Shown here piece by piece: positions 1 to 6,534 of a DNA stretch of 9,373 nt. A program made the position numbers and the translations under genes. The notes beneath the pieces are model-generated. The model was not told the origin of the DNA and searched no databases. It saw nothing but the letters and a program-made list of their open reading frames with translations. The DNA is from DATKMG01 sp035541995 (GTDB lineage Bacteria; Acidobacteriota; Terriglobia; Versatilivoradales; Versatilivoraceae): contig DATKMG010000139.1 in assembly GCA_035541995.1 (NCBI GenBank), positions 1-9,373 of the forward strand, read 5' to 3'. Position 1 is the first letter of the stretch; each line of letters opens with the position of its first letter.

Positions 1-602
1 AAACGATTAGGAATGGAGAAGAGGTGCCGGTGACGATCGAAGTCTACGTCCTGACAAGCGTAAATGATGTCAAAACCCGCAGTCCAGAGCAATACAACGA
101 GGCCTAACAGCAGCGGTGTCAAGTGGATATCCCCACGGATAGCGATCCAGGCCCCTATTGGCGCCAGCCCCAGGCAAAGACCCAGCACCAAGTGGGAGAA
201 ATGGGTGAATCGCTTCGTATAGGAATAGGCAAACAAGATCATGAGCACTGGCGCAGACAGGCTAAAACAGAGGGGGTTTAGCCGGCGTGCCGCCAAAACA
301 AAGACAAGGCTCGAAAGCAAGGTGAATCCTGAAGCGAAACTCAGGCTGACTTGGCCGGTGGGCAAGGCGCGCATGCGAGTCCGTGGGTTCTCCGCATCCA
401 GGCGGCGGTCAGCAATCCGGTTGAAGGCCATTGCAGCACTGCGCGCGCCGACCATGGCGACCAAAATCCAAAGCAGGTTGCGAGCAGACGGCCAGCCGCC
501 CGAAGCGAGGAAGGCACTTAATAGGGTAAATGGGAGGGCAAACACCGTGTGTTCGAACTTGATCATCTCCAAGGTGGTTCGGAAACTTGAAATAACAGAC
601 AT
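1..602 (-). CDS. mqnP: UbiA-family prenyltransferase, probably MqnP-like (C-terminus cut by window edge)
   Basis: Membrane prenyltransferase that would attach a polyprenyl chain to an aromatic quinone precursor. The first 200 residues are visible; the family is usually about 280-300 long, so roughly a third is missing beyond base 1. Seen directly: the first Asp-rich motif N61-R-I-A-D65-R-R-L-D69 followed by ENPRTRMRALPTG, and the second motif with D185-V-D-F-D189. Both bind Mg-diphosphate in UbiA enzymes. Several hydrophobic helices separate them. The NRIADRRLDAENPRT form resembles the menaquinone (futalosine-route) MqnP group more than Escherichia coli UbiA, which is an inference. The ATG at 602-600 is preceded by AAAAGG about 8 bases upstream. 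The gene lies 58 bases downstream of the ubiX-like gene on the same strand, so the two probably form an operon. Family confident; quinone type less so. Confidence 0.88.
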   Translation of the reverse strand, partial: MSVISSFRTTLEMIKFEHTVFALPFTLLSAFLASGGWPSARNLLWILVAMVGARSAAMAFNRIADRRLDAENPRTRMRALPTGQVSLSFASGFTLLSSLVFVLAARRLNPLCFSLSAPVLMILFAYSYTKRFTHFSHLVLGLCLGLAPIGAWIAIRGDIHLTPLLLGLVVLLWTAGFDIIYACQDVDFDRHRHLFSIPNR

Positions 603-660
603 CCTCAAAGCCTTTTCAGCACACTGAGCTGGACTTCGCAGCACATAGGATTGGCGCCTG

Positions 661-1266
661 TCAATGATTCCTGTAACTCCCCAACCAGCGAAACGCATTC
701 TTCGGGGCCAGTTCAAGATGCGACATGACCCGGTAGAGAAACTGGTCAACGGCCTCTTCCAGGCTGGTCGGGTGATGATAAAAGGAAGGGACGGCTGGAA
801 ATACCACAGCGCCAGCTAGGGTCAGCACTCTCATGTTCTCCAGGTGAATCAAGTTGAATGGAGTATCTCTCACCACAAGAAGGAGCTTACGCCGCTCTTT
901 CAAGATGACGTCGGCAGCTCGTTGGATCAGGTCTCGCGAAACGCCGTGGGCTATACTTCCGAGCGTGCCCATGCTACATGGAATAATAACCATAGCGTCT
1001 ACGGGGTAGGAACCACTGGCAATGCAGGCTCCCGTATCCCGATTGTTCAACACTCGGAACTTTTCAAGTTGGCAACCCAGGAGCTTCTCGGCCAGATTGT
1101 CAAGGTTAATAGATTGAAGTGGTAACTCCTCGTTGAGTACCCGGATCCCGGCATCAGAAGCCACCAAGTTGATCTTGGTCACCCGAGTATCAGCTGCAAG
1201 ATGGCGGATGAACCGGTACGGATAAATAGCCCCGCTGGCTCCAGTGACTGCAACCGTAATTTCCAC
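661..1266 (-). CDS. ubiX: UbiX-like flavin prenyltransferase
   Basis: Flavin prenyltransferase, which joins a dimethylallyl group to FMN to make the prenyl-FMN cofactor used by UbiD-type decarboxylases. It has 201 residues, normal for the family. Visible motifs in order: the Rossmann-like start TGASGAIY (8-15), S37-D38, IASGSYP (82-88), the FMN-binding stretch IPCSMGTLGSIAHG (95-108), LKERRKLLLVVRDTP (122-136) with basic residues expected to hold phosphate, HLENM (141-145), and PSFYHHP (160-166). The start is GTG at 1266-1264, supported by AAGGAG seven bases upstream; the nearby ATG at 1273-1271 is out of frame. Residue 16 is Pro where many relatives have Gly (GAIYG). The following UbiA-family gene suggests a role in menaquinone synthesis together with a UbiD-like partner that is not in this window. 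Confidence 0.93.
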   Translation of the reverse strand: MEITVAVTGASGAIYPYRFIRHLAADTRVTKINLVASDAGIRVLNEELPLQSINLDNLAEKLLGCQLEKFRVLNNRDTGACIASGSYPVDAMVIIPCSMGTLGSIAHGVSRDLIQRAADVILKERRKLLLVVRDTPFNLIHLENMRVLTLAGAVVFPAVPSFYHHPTSLEEAVDQFLYRVMSHLELAPKNAFRWLGSYRNH

Positions 1267-1387
1267 ACGTCATCTCCTTCCAGCGGGTTATTTCTTTATT
1301 TTGGAACGTTTCGCCTTGAAGGCCGCTGGCGGATATTGTACCTTTTCTTTGGCGTACTTTATATCTTTCCTTGTGGTTCGATCCTGA
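1267..1387. promoter_or_regulatory. Divergent intergenic region between ubiX and larB
   Basis: These 121 bases separate two divergently transcribed genes and so must carry leftward and rightward promoters if neither is served from elsewhere. On the plus strand a possible -35 TTGTAC (1336-1341) lies 17 bases before TTATAT (1359-1364), but the -10 match is poor. I could not pick a convincing minus-strand promoter. The clearest signal is the ubiX ribosome binding site AAGGAG just left of 1281. The plus strand is T-rich in 1288-1380. Confidence 0.4.
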
Positions 1388-2143
1388 ATGCCGCCCATGA
1401 CAGAATTAGAAATTCGCAAAATCCTTAGCGCTGTCCAATCCCGCAAAGCCACCCTCGATGAAGCGATGGAGAAACTCAAGCACTTTCCCTATGAGAACTT
1501 GGGGTTTGCGAGAATCGACCATCATCGATCCATTCGACAAGGATTCCCGGAGGTGATTTTCGGCCGGGGTAAGACCGTCAAACAAATTACTACCATTGTG
1601 GAGAAGATGCTGGCCAAAAATCACAATGTTTTGGTCACTCGAACGGACGAAAGGGTCTTCAGACAAATCAGAAAGCTCAGCTCTCGCGCCCGCTTCCACC
1701 CGGACTCGGGAGCTATTTCGATCGTTTGTGACAAGACTCTCTATGGAAAAGGAGAAATTCTGGTGGTGTCTGCGGGAACTGCGGACATCCCTGTCGCCGA
1801 AGAGGCTTCAGTTACGGCAGAGATTATGGGCAACTCCGTGACTACATTGTTTGATGTCGGCGTAGCCGGGCTGCACCGCCTGCTCAGCCAGTACCAACGG
1901 TTAAAGAAAGCGCGAGTCATTATTGTGGTTGCAGGCATGGAGGGGGCTTTGCCTAGCGTTGTGGGAGGTTTAGTATCGGTCCCGGTCATTGCCGTGCCTA
2001 CCAGCATCGGGTACGGGGCCAGCCTGGGGGGAGTTACCGCTCTCTTGAGCATGCTCAACAGCTGTGCCTCCAATGTGACGGTGGTAAACATCGATAACGG
2101 CTTCGGTGCTGGATTTGTAGCCAGCTTGATTAATCGACTTTGA
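1388..2143 (+). CDS. larB: LarB, pyridinium-3,5-biscarboxylic acid mononucleotide synthase
   Basis: First enzyme of nickel-pincer nucleotide cofactor synthesis. LarB carboxylates and hydrolyses nicotinic acid adenine dinucleotide to give pyridinium-3,5-biscarboxylic acid mononucleotide. It has 251 residues, normal for the family. The N-terminal helical part contains the typical YENLGFARIDHHR (35-47) and GFPEVIFGRGKT (52-63). The C-terminal half is the PurE/AIR-carboxylase-like domain with VSAGTADIPVAEEA (127-140), VVAGMEGALPSVVGGL (180-195), PTSIGYGAS (204-212) and NSCAS (224-228). Cys226 in the last motif should match the cysteine reported to bond covalently to the substrate in Lactobacillus LarB. 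The start is uncertain: ATG at 1388 or ATG at 1397 (three residues shorter), neither with a strong Shine-Dalgarno; the shorter form looks more like typical LarB. No larC or larE is present in the window. yebC follows 41 bases later. Confidence 0.95.
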   Translation: MPPMTELEIRKILSAVQSRKATLDEAMEKLKHFPYENLGFARIDHHRSIRQGFPEVIFGRGKTVKQITTIVEKMLAKNHNVLVTRTDERVFRQIRKLSSRARFHPDSGAISIVCDKTLYGKGEILVVSAGTADIPVAEEASVTAEIMGNSVTTLFDVGVAGLHRLLSQYQRLKKARVIIVVAGMEGALPSVVGGLVSVPVIAVPTSIGYGASLGGVTALLSMLNSCASNVTVVNIDNGFGAGFVASLINRL

Positions 2144-2184
2144 TTTGATATTCTCCGGAGGTTAATCGTCCAAGGAGAGGGCGT

Positions 2185-2934
2185 ATGTCTGGGCATTCTA
2201 AATGGCACAGTATTAAACACAAGAAAGCGGCTGCCGATGCTAAGCGGGGGAAAGTATTTACTAGTCTGATTAAGGAAATCACGGTTGCAGCCCGCATAGG
2301 GGGCGGTGATCCCGATGGTAACCCCCGGCTGCGAACCGCTATTGCGGCAGCCAAGACCGTCAATATGCCCGCTGAGAACATCAAGCGAGCAGTGCAGAAG
2401 GGCACCGGAGAATTGCCGGGGCAGAGTTACGAGGATGCAGCATACGAAGGGTACGGCCCAGGCGGTGTGGCGATGATGGTGGAAGTGGTGACGGACAACA
2501 AGAACCGGACAGTCTCCGAAATCCGACACCTTTTCACTAAGCATGGTGGGAACCTGGGTGAAACAGGATGTGTCTCCTGGATGTTCCACAAAAAAGGGCT
2601 AATCGTGATCGACAAGTCGAGGGCCGACGAGGATACTCTCCTTACCGTTGTCCTAGACGCCGGCGCTGACGACATGCAGGAAAGCGGAAACCATTTCGAG
2701 ATCCTGACCTCCCCCGAAGCGTTTGAAGGGGTAGTCGAGGCATTGAAAAGAAATAAGGTGGAAATGGCGTCTGCCGAGATCTCGATGATCCCTCAGAACT
2801 ACGTGAAGGTCGAGGGGAAGTCGGCCCAGCAGATGATCAGGTTGATGGAAGTGCTCGAAGACCACGATGATGTCCAAAAGGTCTTTGCTAACTTTGACAT
2901 TGAAGACTCTGAGTTAGAGGCCGCAGCCTCCTGA
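2185..2934 (+). CDS. yebC: YebC/TACO1-family protein
   Basis: Cytosolic YebC/TACO1-family protein. Members have been described as DNA-binding transcriptional regulators and, more recently, as ribosome-associated factors helping translation of difficult (proline-rich) stretches; the sequence cannot tell which applies here. It has 249 residues, full length. The N-terminal signature MSGHSKWHSIKHKKAAADAK and the following GGGDPDGNPRLRTAIAAAK (38-56) and NMPAENIKRAVQKGTGE (58-74) are near consensus. The middle has EGYGPGGVAMMVEVVTDNKNR, and the C-terminus is acidic, as usual. The start ATG is preceded by AAGGAGAGG (2172-2180). It lies between larB (41 bases) and ruvC (28 bases), and adjacency to ruvC is a widespread bacterial arrangement. 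Confidence 0.97.
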   Translation: MSGHSKWHSIKHKKAAADAKRGKVFTSLIKEITVAARIGGGDPDGNPRLRTAIAAAKTVNMPAENIKRAVQKGTGELPGQSYEDAAYEGYGPGGVAMMVEVVTDNKNRTVSEIRHLFTKHGGNLGETGCVSWMFHKKGLIVIDKSRADEDTLLTVVLDAGADDMQESGNHFEILTSPEAFEGVVEALKRNKVEMASAEISMIPQNYVKVEGKSAQQMIRLMEVLEDHDDVQKVFANFDIEDSELEAAAS

Positions 2935-2962
2935 GAGTCCACCCAAGCCGGCAGGAAGGCGA

Positions 2963-3466
2963 ATGCGAGTCCTGGGTATCGACTGTGGTTCGCAATCGAC
3001 AGGTTTTGGAATTGTCGATAGTGACGGACAGGATCACCGAATTGTTGCATTCGGTGCCCTCCGGCTTCCCGCTAAGGATGCCTTCAGTCGAAGGTTGTTG
3101 GAAATCCACAAGAAAATTGCGCAACTGATTCTCGACTATGAGCCTGACTCTGTCGCCGTTGAGGATCAGTTCTATCTAAGCAATTTCAAGAGCATTCTGA
3201 AGTTGGGACAAGTCAAAGGAGCAGTTATTCTGGCAGCAGAACAGGCAGGTGTTCCCATCAGCGAATATTCACCACTGGCCATTAAGAACGCAGTCACGGG
3301 ATATGGGCGGGCTGAAAAGCACCAAGTTCAAGTAATGGTCAAGAATATTCTAAAGATGAGCGAGGAACCCAAGCCTCACGACGCCGGCGATGCTCTGGCC
3401 CTGGCCATCTGTCACATCCATACCATGGGCACTCGACAGAAGCTTGGACTGGAAGAGAGAATTTGA
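2963..3466 (+). CDS. ruvC: RuvC, crossover junction endodeoxyribonuclease
   Basis: Holliday junction resolvase, a dimeric RNase H-fold nuclease that cuts four-way DNA junctions after RuvAB branch migration. It has 167 residues, normal length. The four acidic catalytic positions are visible: D7 in LGIDCGSQSTGFG, E67 in AVEDQF, and D140 and D143 in HDAGDALALAICH. The KLGQVKGA (80-87) and GYGRAEKHQVQ (113-123) motifs are also typical. The ATG at 2963 has AGGAAGG at 2953-2959 as its ribosome binding site. It follows yebC by 28 bases. ruvA and ruvB, often next in line, are absent; an exported protein of unknown function begins 13 bases after the stop, so in this genome ruvAB must lie elsewhere. 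Confidence 0.96.
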   Translation: MRVLGIDCGSQSTGFGIVDSDGQDHRIVAFGALRLPAKDAFSRRLLEIHKKIAQLILDYEPDSVAVEDQFYLSNFKSILKLGQVKGAVILAAEQAGVPISEYSPLAIKNAVTGYGRAEKHQVQVMVKNILKMSEEPKPHDAGDALALAICHIHTMGTRQKLGLEERI

Positions 3467-3479
3467 ATTGGAGGAGGGC

Positions 3480-4184
3480 TTGATTCTTCGGTTCTGCTAT
3501 CGTCGCTGCCGCGGTCCTTTCAGCCTCCTGCTTCTTGAATTGTTCCTAGTATCCTTCATCCTGAGATCAACCGCTTCTAGTAGGCTGGCTGCGGCTGAAA
3601 ACACCCCGATTCGGATTTTCTGGCGGAAAGACTTAAGCCGAGGCCTAACGGAATACAACATGTTGGAATTAGATGGAACCGGAAGAGGGACATTTCAATT
3701 CAAAGAGAGGAATTCTGAAAGGGTTCTTGTTGACCTGGAGTTAAATCCGGCTACTGTCAGTGCGCTACTGAACCTGTTCGACAAGGCTGATTTCTTGAAT
3801 GAAAACAAGGATTTCGTGAGCCCCCGGAAAGTGGCTGATATGGGGATGAAAACTGTCCGATTTGAAATGGGCTCAAGAAAGAAGGAAGTCTCTTTCAATT
3901 ATACAGAAGACCGGGGGGCGCAACAATTGGTCAATTTTTTTGAAAACCTCTGTCTCCAGGAGAAGACCCGATTTGAAATGGACCTGGCATTAAAGTACGA
4001 CCGTTTGGGGATCCCCAAAATGCTGGACGAGCTGGAAAAAAGCATGAAGGCCAACCGAATTGTTGCCCCGGAACGGTTCACGGCCGTTCTGGAAAAGATC
4101 TATCAGGATGAATCTGTAATCAATTACGCTCGCGTCGAAGCCCGAAAACTCCTTGCCGAGATGCAGAAATCAGCCTCCCGGTAG
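3480..4184 (+). CDS. Exported protein of unknown function
   Basis: I do not recognise this protein. With a TTG start at 3480 it has 234 residues. That start is chosen because GGAGGAGGG (3470-3478) lies just upstream and because it puts an arginine-containing n-region plus a hydrophobic core (about 15-28) at the N-terminus, ending LAAAEN near residue 40, a plausible signal peptidase I site. The open frame extends further upstream (ATG at 3390), but that form overlaps ruvC by 77 bases and buries the signal peptide. The mature part has a beta-rich segment (about 44-152) with the strands TGRGTFQFKE and TVRFEMG followed by RKKEVSFNY, then a charged, helical C-terminus (about 160-230). There are no catalytic motifs or cysteine pairs in the mature part. 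It is 13 bases after ruvC, so probably co-transcribed. Likely periplasmic or anchored; role unknown. Confidence 0.8.
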   Translation: MILRFCYRRCRGPFSLLLLELFLVSFILRSTASSRLAAAENTPIRIFWRKDLSRGLTEYNMLELDGTGRGTFQFKERNSERVLVDLELNPATVSALLNLFDKADFLNENKDFVSPRKVADMGMKTVRFEMGSRKKEVSFNYTEDRGAQQLVNFFENLCLQEKTRFEMDLALKYDRLGIPKMLDELEKSMKANRIVAPERFTAVLEKIYQDESVINYARVEARKLLAEMQKSASR

Positions 4185-4242
4185 AGTCTGCTTAGAACTC
4201 CGTTTCATAAGTCCGCTAACAAATTGAAGGGCAGAAGCAGGC

Positions 4243-4351
4243 ACAGGCATTCTTGCCTGTACGCTGGAAATTGGACATCTTTCGAGAAGCGTAGCGGCCT
4301 GCTGCCGCCGCACAATCCTTTGATCCCCAGTCGACAGGCAGGAATGTCTGT
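4243..4351. repeat. REP-like inverted repeat pair flanking a GC-rich hairpin
   Basis: Two 18-base imperfect palindromes lie in opposite orientation: ACAGGCATTCTTGCCTGT (4243-4260) and ACAGGCAGGAATGTCTGT (4334-4351). The reverse complement of the first matches the second at 16 of 18 positions. CTGG at 4264-4267 and CCAG at 4327-4330 extend the pairing after three unmatched bases. Each palindrome can form its own 7-bp stem with a 4-base loop; the second contains one G-T pair. Between them is GCGGC-ctgct-GCCGC (4294-4308). The layout resembles REP/BIME elements mobilised by RAYT transposases, or a small MITE. No transposase is present here. It lies in the gap after the unknown exported gene. Confidence 0.75.
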
Positions 4352-4438
4352 CGCTACCGAGTCTCGTCTGGGTCCACCGCATAAACTATTCGAACATACC
4401 CAAGGAACACTCCGAATTTGGTGGGACTTTTTATCTGA

Positions 4439-4466
4439 TTGACAACAGCATCAAAAGAATTACCAT
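4439..4466 (+). promoter_or_regulatory. Putative sigma-70 promoter of the FecR-domain gene
   Basis: A perfect -35 box TTGACA (4439-4444) is followed after 16 bases by TACCAT (4461-4466), which matches four of six -10 positions. Transcription would begin near 4473, leaving a leader of about 40 bases before the ATG at 4514. The ribosome binding site GGAGG (4502-4506) sits seven bases before that ATG. Position and consensus fit well, but no experimental support is available from sequence alone. Confidence 0.5.
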
Positions 4467-4513
4467 CTAACAAGATGTGTAGTCGGCTTTGAATCCTCTG
4501 CGGAGGGTCTGCC

Positions 4514-6505
4514 ATGCGATCAAAACTAATCCTCTCACTTACAGTGTCTTTACTTTTGGTTTCTCTGCAAGCCCACGCTGCTGATAATTCTCAACCCCGC
4601 CTTTTGCGCGTTAGTTTGGTCGAAGGAGACGTCACCTATCAACGGTCGGATGTAGACAGATGGGTTGATTTGAGCATCAACACCCCCATCCTCGAAGGAG
4701 ACAGGATTTGGGCGGGACGAGACGGCCGGGTGGAGGTCGAGTTCGAAGATGGAAGCACGGTACGTCTGGCTGAAAACACTTCCGCCGAATTCTCTCGTCT
4801 CGGAGACTATTCAGATTCCGGACCTGTGCAGATCCGGCTCATCCGTGGAACATGCTCGTTTTCGATCAATTCGCAGGCAGGCCCTTTCGTGGTTGAGACC
4901 GCAATGCTGACGGCGGTGGTGCAACAATCTGCCAATTTCAGGGTAGATGCGGATACAGACGGATCGTCTCGATTCGTCTTATTCGACGGAAAAGCAGAAG
5001 TTCAATGTCAGGCCGCGGACTTGTTACTGGGTAGTGGGGAGACCTTCCGTCTCCTGAGCGACGATCCTGATCGTTATTATCTTGGGACTGATTACCAGCG
5101 GGATGAATGGGACCAATGGAACTCCATGCGCAATGATTACCTGACTCGATTGGGCAGAGAAAGGGCGAGCGAGGAGGAACTCCCATGGAATGATGGCGAC
5201 TTGAACAACTACGGTATCTGGTACGATGTTCCAACCTATGGGCGGGTTTGGCGACCGCATTGCGACACTGAATGGGCCCCCTTTCGGGCGGGTCGATGGA
5301 GTTGGTACGATTCATTCGGCTGGACATGGATCTCATATGAACCTTGGGGATGGCTCCCCTACCATTATGGAAGATGGGCTTTTGTGGACGACGTCGGCTG
5401 GTGCTGGGTGGCTGGTGGGGTTCGCGATCCGTGGTGCCCTGGTGCGGTAGGCTGGGCAATGGGTCCCGGTTGGGTTGCATGGTGCCCCCTAGCTCCTAAC
5501 GAGGCCTGGTATCCGCGTTCTCATGCAGCCGGAAGTGTCTTCGTTTCCAATAACTTCCGCTATCGGAAGTACGTCACTTATCTCCCGCGGGATACATTTA
5601 TCAACGGAACCACAGTGGCGGACTTTCGCACTCCTTTCGATCCGGTTCGCGGAGGAGGCCAGTTCATTCCTGGTCAGCCCGATCTTACGCCAACGACCAC
5701 GAGCCGTATTCCACTCGTTAACAAGATGGGGGTACGGAAATACAATAACGAGGATTTGGCAGCTCGATGGGGCCAACGGAACGAGGTAACTCAGAATTCC
5801 GCAAGCTCAGACTTTGGCACCTCTGGAGGGACGGGACAGCCTGGTGTGCGTGCACAATTTGACCAGAGGCAAAGCCAGAGAGATCAAGTTGCAGGCCGAA
5901 GCTCGCAGGTTCAGTCCGTAGGTGAGAGCACCGCTTCCACTTCTGGCATACGGGTCATCAACGGAGGCAGCGACAGCCGACAGGCCACTATGATCGGGGA
6001 CAAATCGCAGACCGATAAGGCGTCTGCTTCTACCAGAAACACGGTACGAACTTTCCAACGAAATGAGCTGGATAAGTACTGGAATCTGCGTAATCCTGAG
6101 CCAGGAAATGGAACCCCGATTGAGAGGCAGCCGGATCAAGTCCAGAGCCCAAACTCCAATCCGGGGACTAACCGCGAGGATGTCCGGCAGGTCTACCATA
6201 TCCGGTCCAATGAACATCCCGATCGGTCCACCAGTGGCTTAGGTCGGGGATCGAGTAATTCCAGTGCTCCCGGTCTCAACTCAAGTTCCAGTTCGTCCCC
6301 AGTCCACATCGATCCTTCTGCCACTCGCTCTGATTCCGGGCACACTTCAAACTTAACCAGTCCGCCACCCAGCGCTAGTCAGGTTTCCAACCCCGGTCCG
6401 GGCGCATCGCGGGAAAGTGCCAGTCAAGCTCATTCTGAGAGCCGGTTTTCCGGGTCAAGCTCACAGGGAAGCCGATCGTCAGCACCGAGCCGATCGGGCC
6501 GCTGA
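4514..6505 (+). CDS. Exported FecR-domain protein with Trp-rich (DUF6600-like) domain and Ser-rich tail
   Basis: A 663-residue exported protein. Residues 1-22 are a clear signal peptide (MRSK, then a Leu/Val-rich core ending AHA-A). About 28-180 form a FecR-type beta domain: VEGDVTYQR, PILEGDRIWAGRDGRVEVEFEDGSTVRLAENTS, VETAMLTAVV, VLFDGKAEV. A charged linker (195-225) leads to a Trp-rich region (about 231-335) with 17 tryptophans in 97 residues, resembling the DUF6600-type domain seen with FecR in Acidobacteria; that name is from memory. The last 230 or so residues are Ser/Gly/Pro/Gln-rich and probably disordered. The ATG has GGAGG seven bases upstream, and the gene ends with tandem stops TGA TAA. 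No TonB-dependent receptor or anti-sigma helix is visible, so it is not a classical FecR regulator; a cell-surface or envelope structural role is my inference. Confidence 0.88.
   Translation: MRSKLILSLTVSLLLVSLQAHAADNSQPRLLRVSLVEGDVTYQRSDVDRWVDLSINTPILEGDRIWAGRDGRVEVEFEDGSTVRLAENTSAEFSRLGDYSDSGPVQIRLIRGTCSFSINSQAGPFVVETAMLTAVVQQSANFRVDADTDGSSRFVLFDGKAEVQCQAADLLLGSGETFRLLSDDPDRYYLGTDYQRDEWDQWNSMRNDYLTRLGRERASEEELPWNDGDLNNYGIWYDVPTYGRVWRPHCDTEWAPFRAGRWSWYDSFGWTWISYEPWGWLPYHYGRWAFVDDVGWCWVAGGVRDPWCPGAVGWAMGPGWVAWCPLAPNEAWYPRSHAAGSVFVSNNFRYRKYVTYLPRDTFINGTTVADFRTPFDPVRGGGQFIPGQPDLTPTTTSRIPLVNKMGVRKYNNEDLAARWGQRNEVTQNSASSDFGTSGGTGQPGVRAQFDQRQSQRDQVAGRSSQVQSVGESTASTSGIRVINGGSDSRQATMIGDKSQTDKASASTRNTVRTFQRNELDKYWNLRNPEPGNGTPIERQPDQVQSPNSNPGTNREDVRQVYHIRSNEHPDRSTSGLGRGSSNSSAPGLNSSSSSSPVHIDPSATRSDSGHTSNLTSPPPSASQVSNPGPGASRESASQAHSESRFSGSSSQGSRSSAPSRSGR
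5273..5413 (+). repeat. Internal duplication in the Trp-rich domain
   Basis: Residues 254-274 and 280-300 of the FecR-domain protein are two copies of one unit with a 26-residue period. Both fit GRWx[WF]xDxxGWxW preceded by WxP and an aromatic residue. The first copy has GRWSWYDSFGWTW, the second GRWAFVDDVGWCW. The DNA of the copies has diverged, so this is an old protein-level duplication rather than a fresh DNA repeat. Cys297 in the second copy, with C250, C308 and C324 nearby, could form disulfides in an exported protein. Confidence 0.8.
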
Positions 6506-6515
6506 TAAACACTTC

Positions 6516-6533
6516 AGGCGATTTTGTTCGCTT
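6516..6533. terminator. Weak hairpin between convergent genes
   Basis: AGGCGA-ttttgt-TCGCTT can form a 6-bp stem (one G-T pair) in the 29-base gap between the convergent FecR-domain and MEMO-family genes. Its position suits a bidirectional terminator, but the stem is short and no T-run follows on either strand, so intrinsic termination is doubtful. Confidence 0.25.
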
Positions 6534-6534
6534 G

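Noticed and set aside
241..627. 128-codon plus-strand frame opposite the UbiA-family gene
   Set aside because: The minus strand encodes an unmistakable UbiA-family protein here; the plus-strand frame is Arg/Ala-rich with no domain.
2153..2160. CTCCGGAG palindrome between larB and yebC as a terminator or operator
   Set aside because: It is only eight bases with no loop or T-run; half of it is simply a Shine-Dalgarno-like GGAGG, and the real yebC ribosome binding site is further downstream.
1741..2589. Long 282-codon open frame on the minus strand across larB and yebC
   Set aside because: It is antisense to two well-supported conserved genes, spans their junction, has no recognisable domain and no sign of its own ribosome binding site; it reflects codon bias of the genes opposite.
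4170..4442. Open frames of about 70 codons on both strands (4224-4442 plus, 4170-4382 minus) in the gap before the FecR-domain gene
   Set aside because: Both run through the inverted repeat element on opposite strands and lack Shine-Dalgarno sequences; the repeat explains the sequence better than a gene.
4938..5480. 180-codon minus-strand frame inside the FecR-domain gene
   Set aside because: Antisense shadow of the Trp-rich coding region, rich in Pro/Arg/His/Ser as expected from the complement of Trp/Gly codons.
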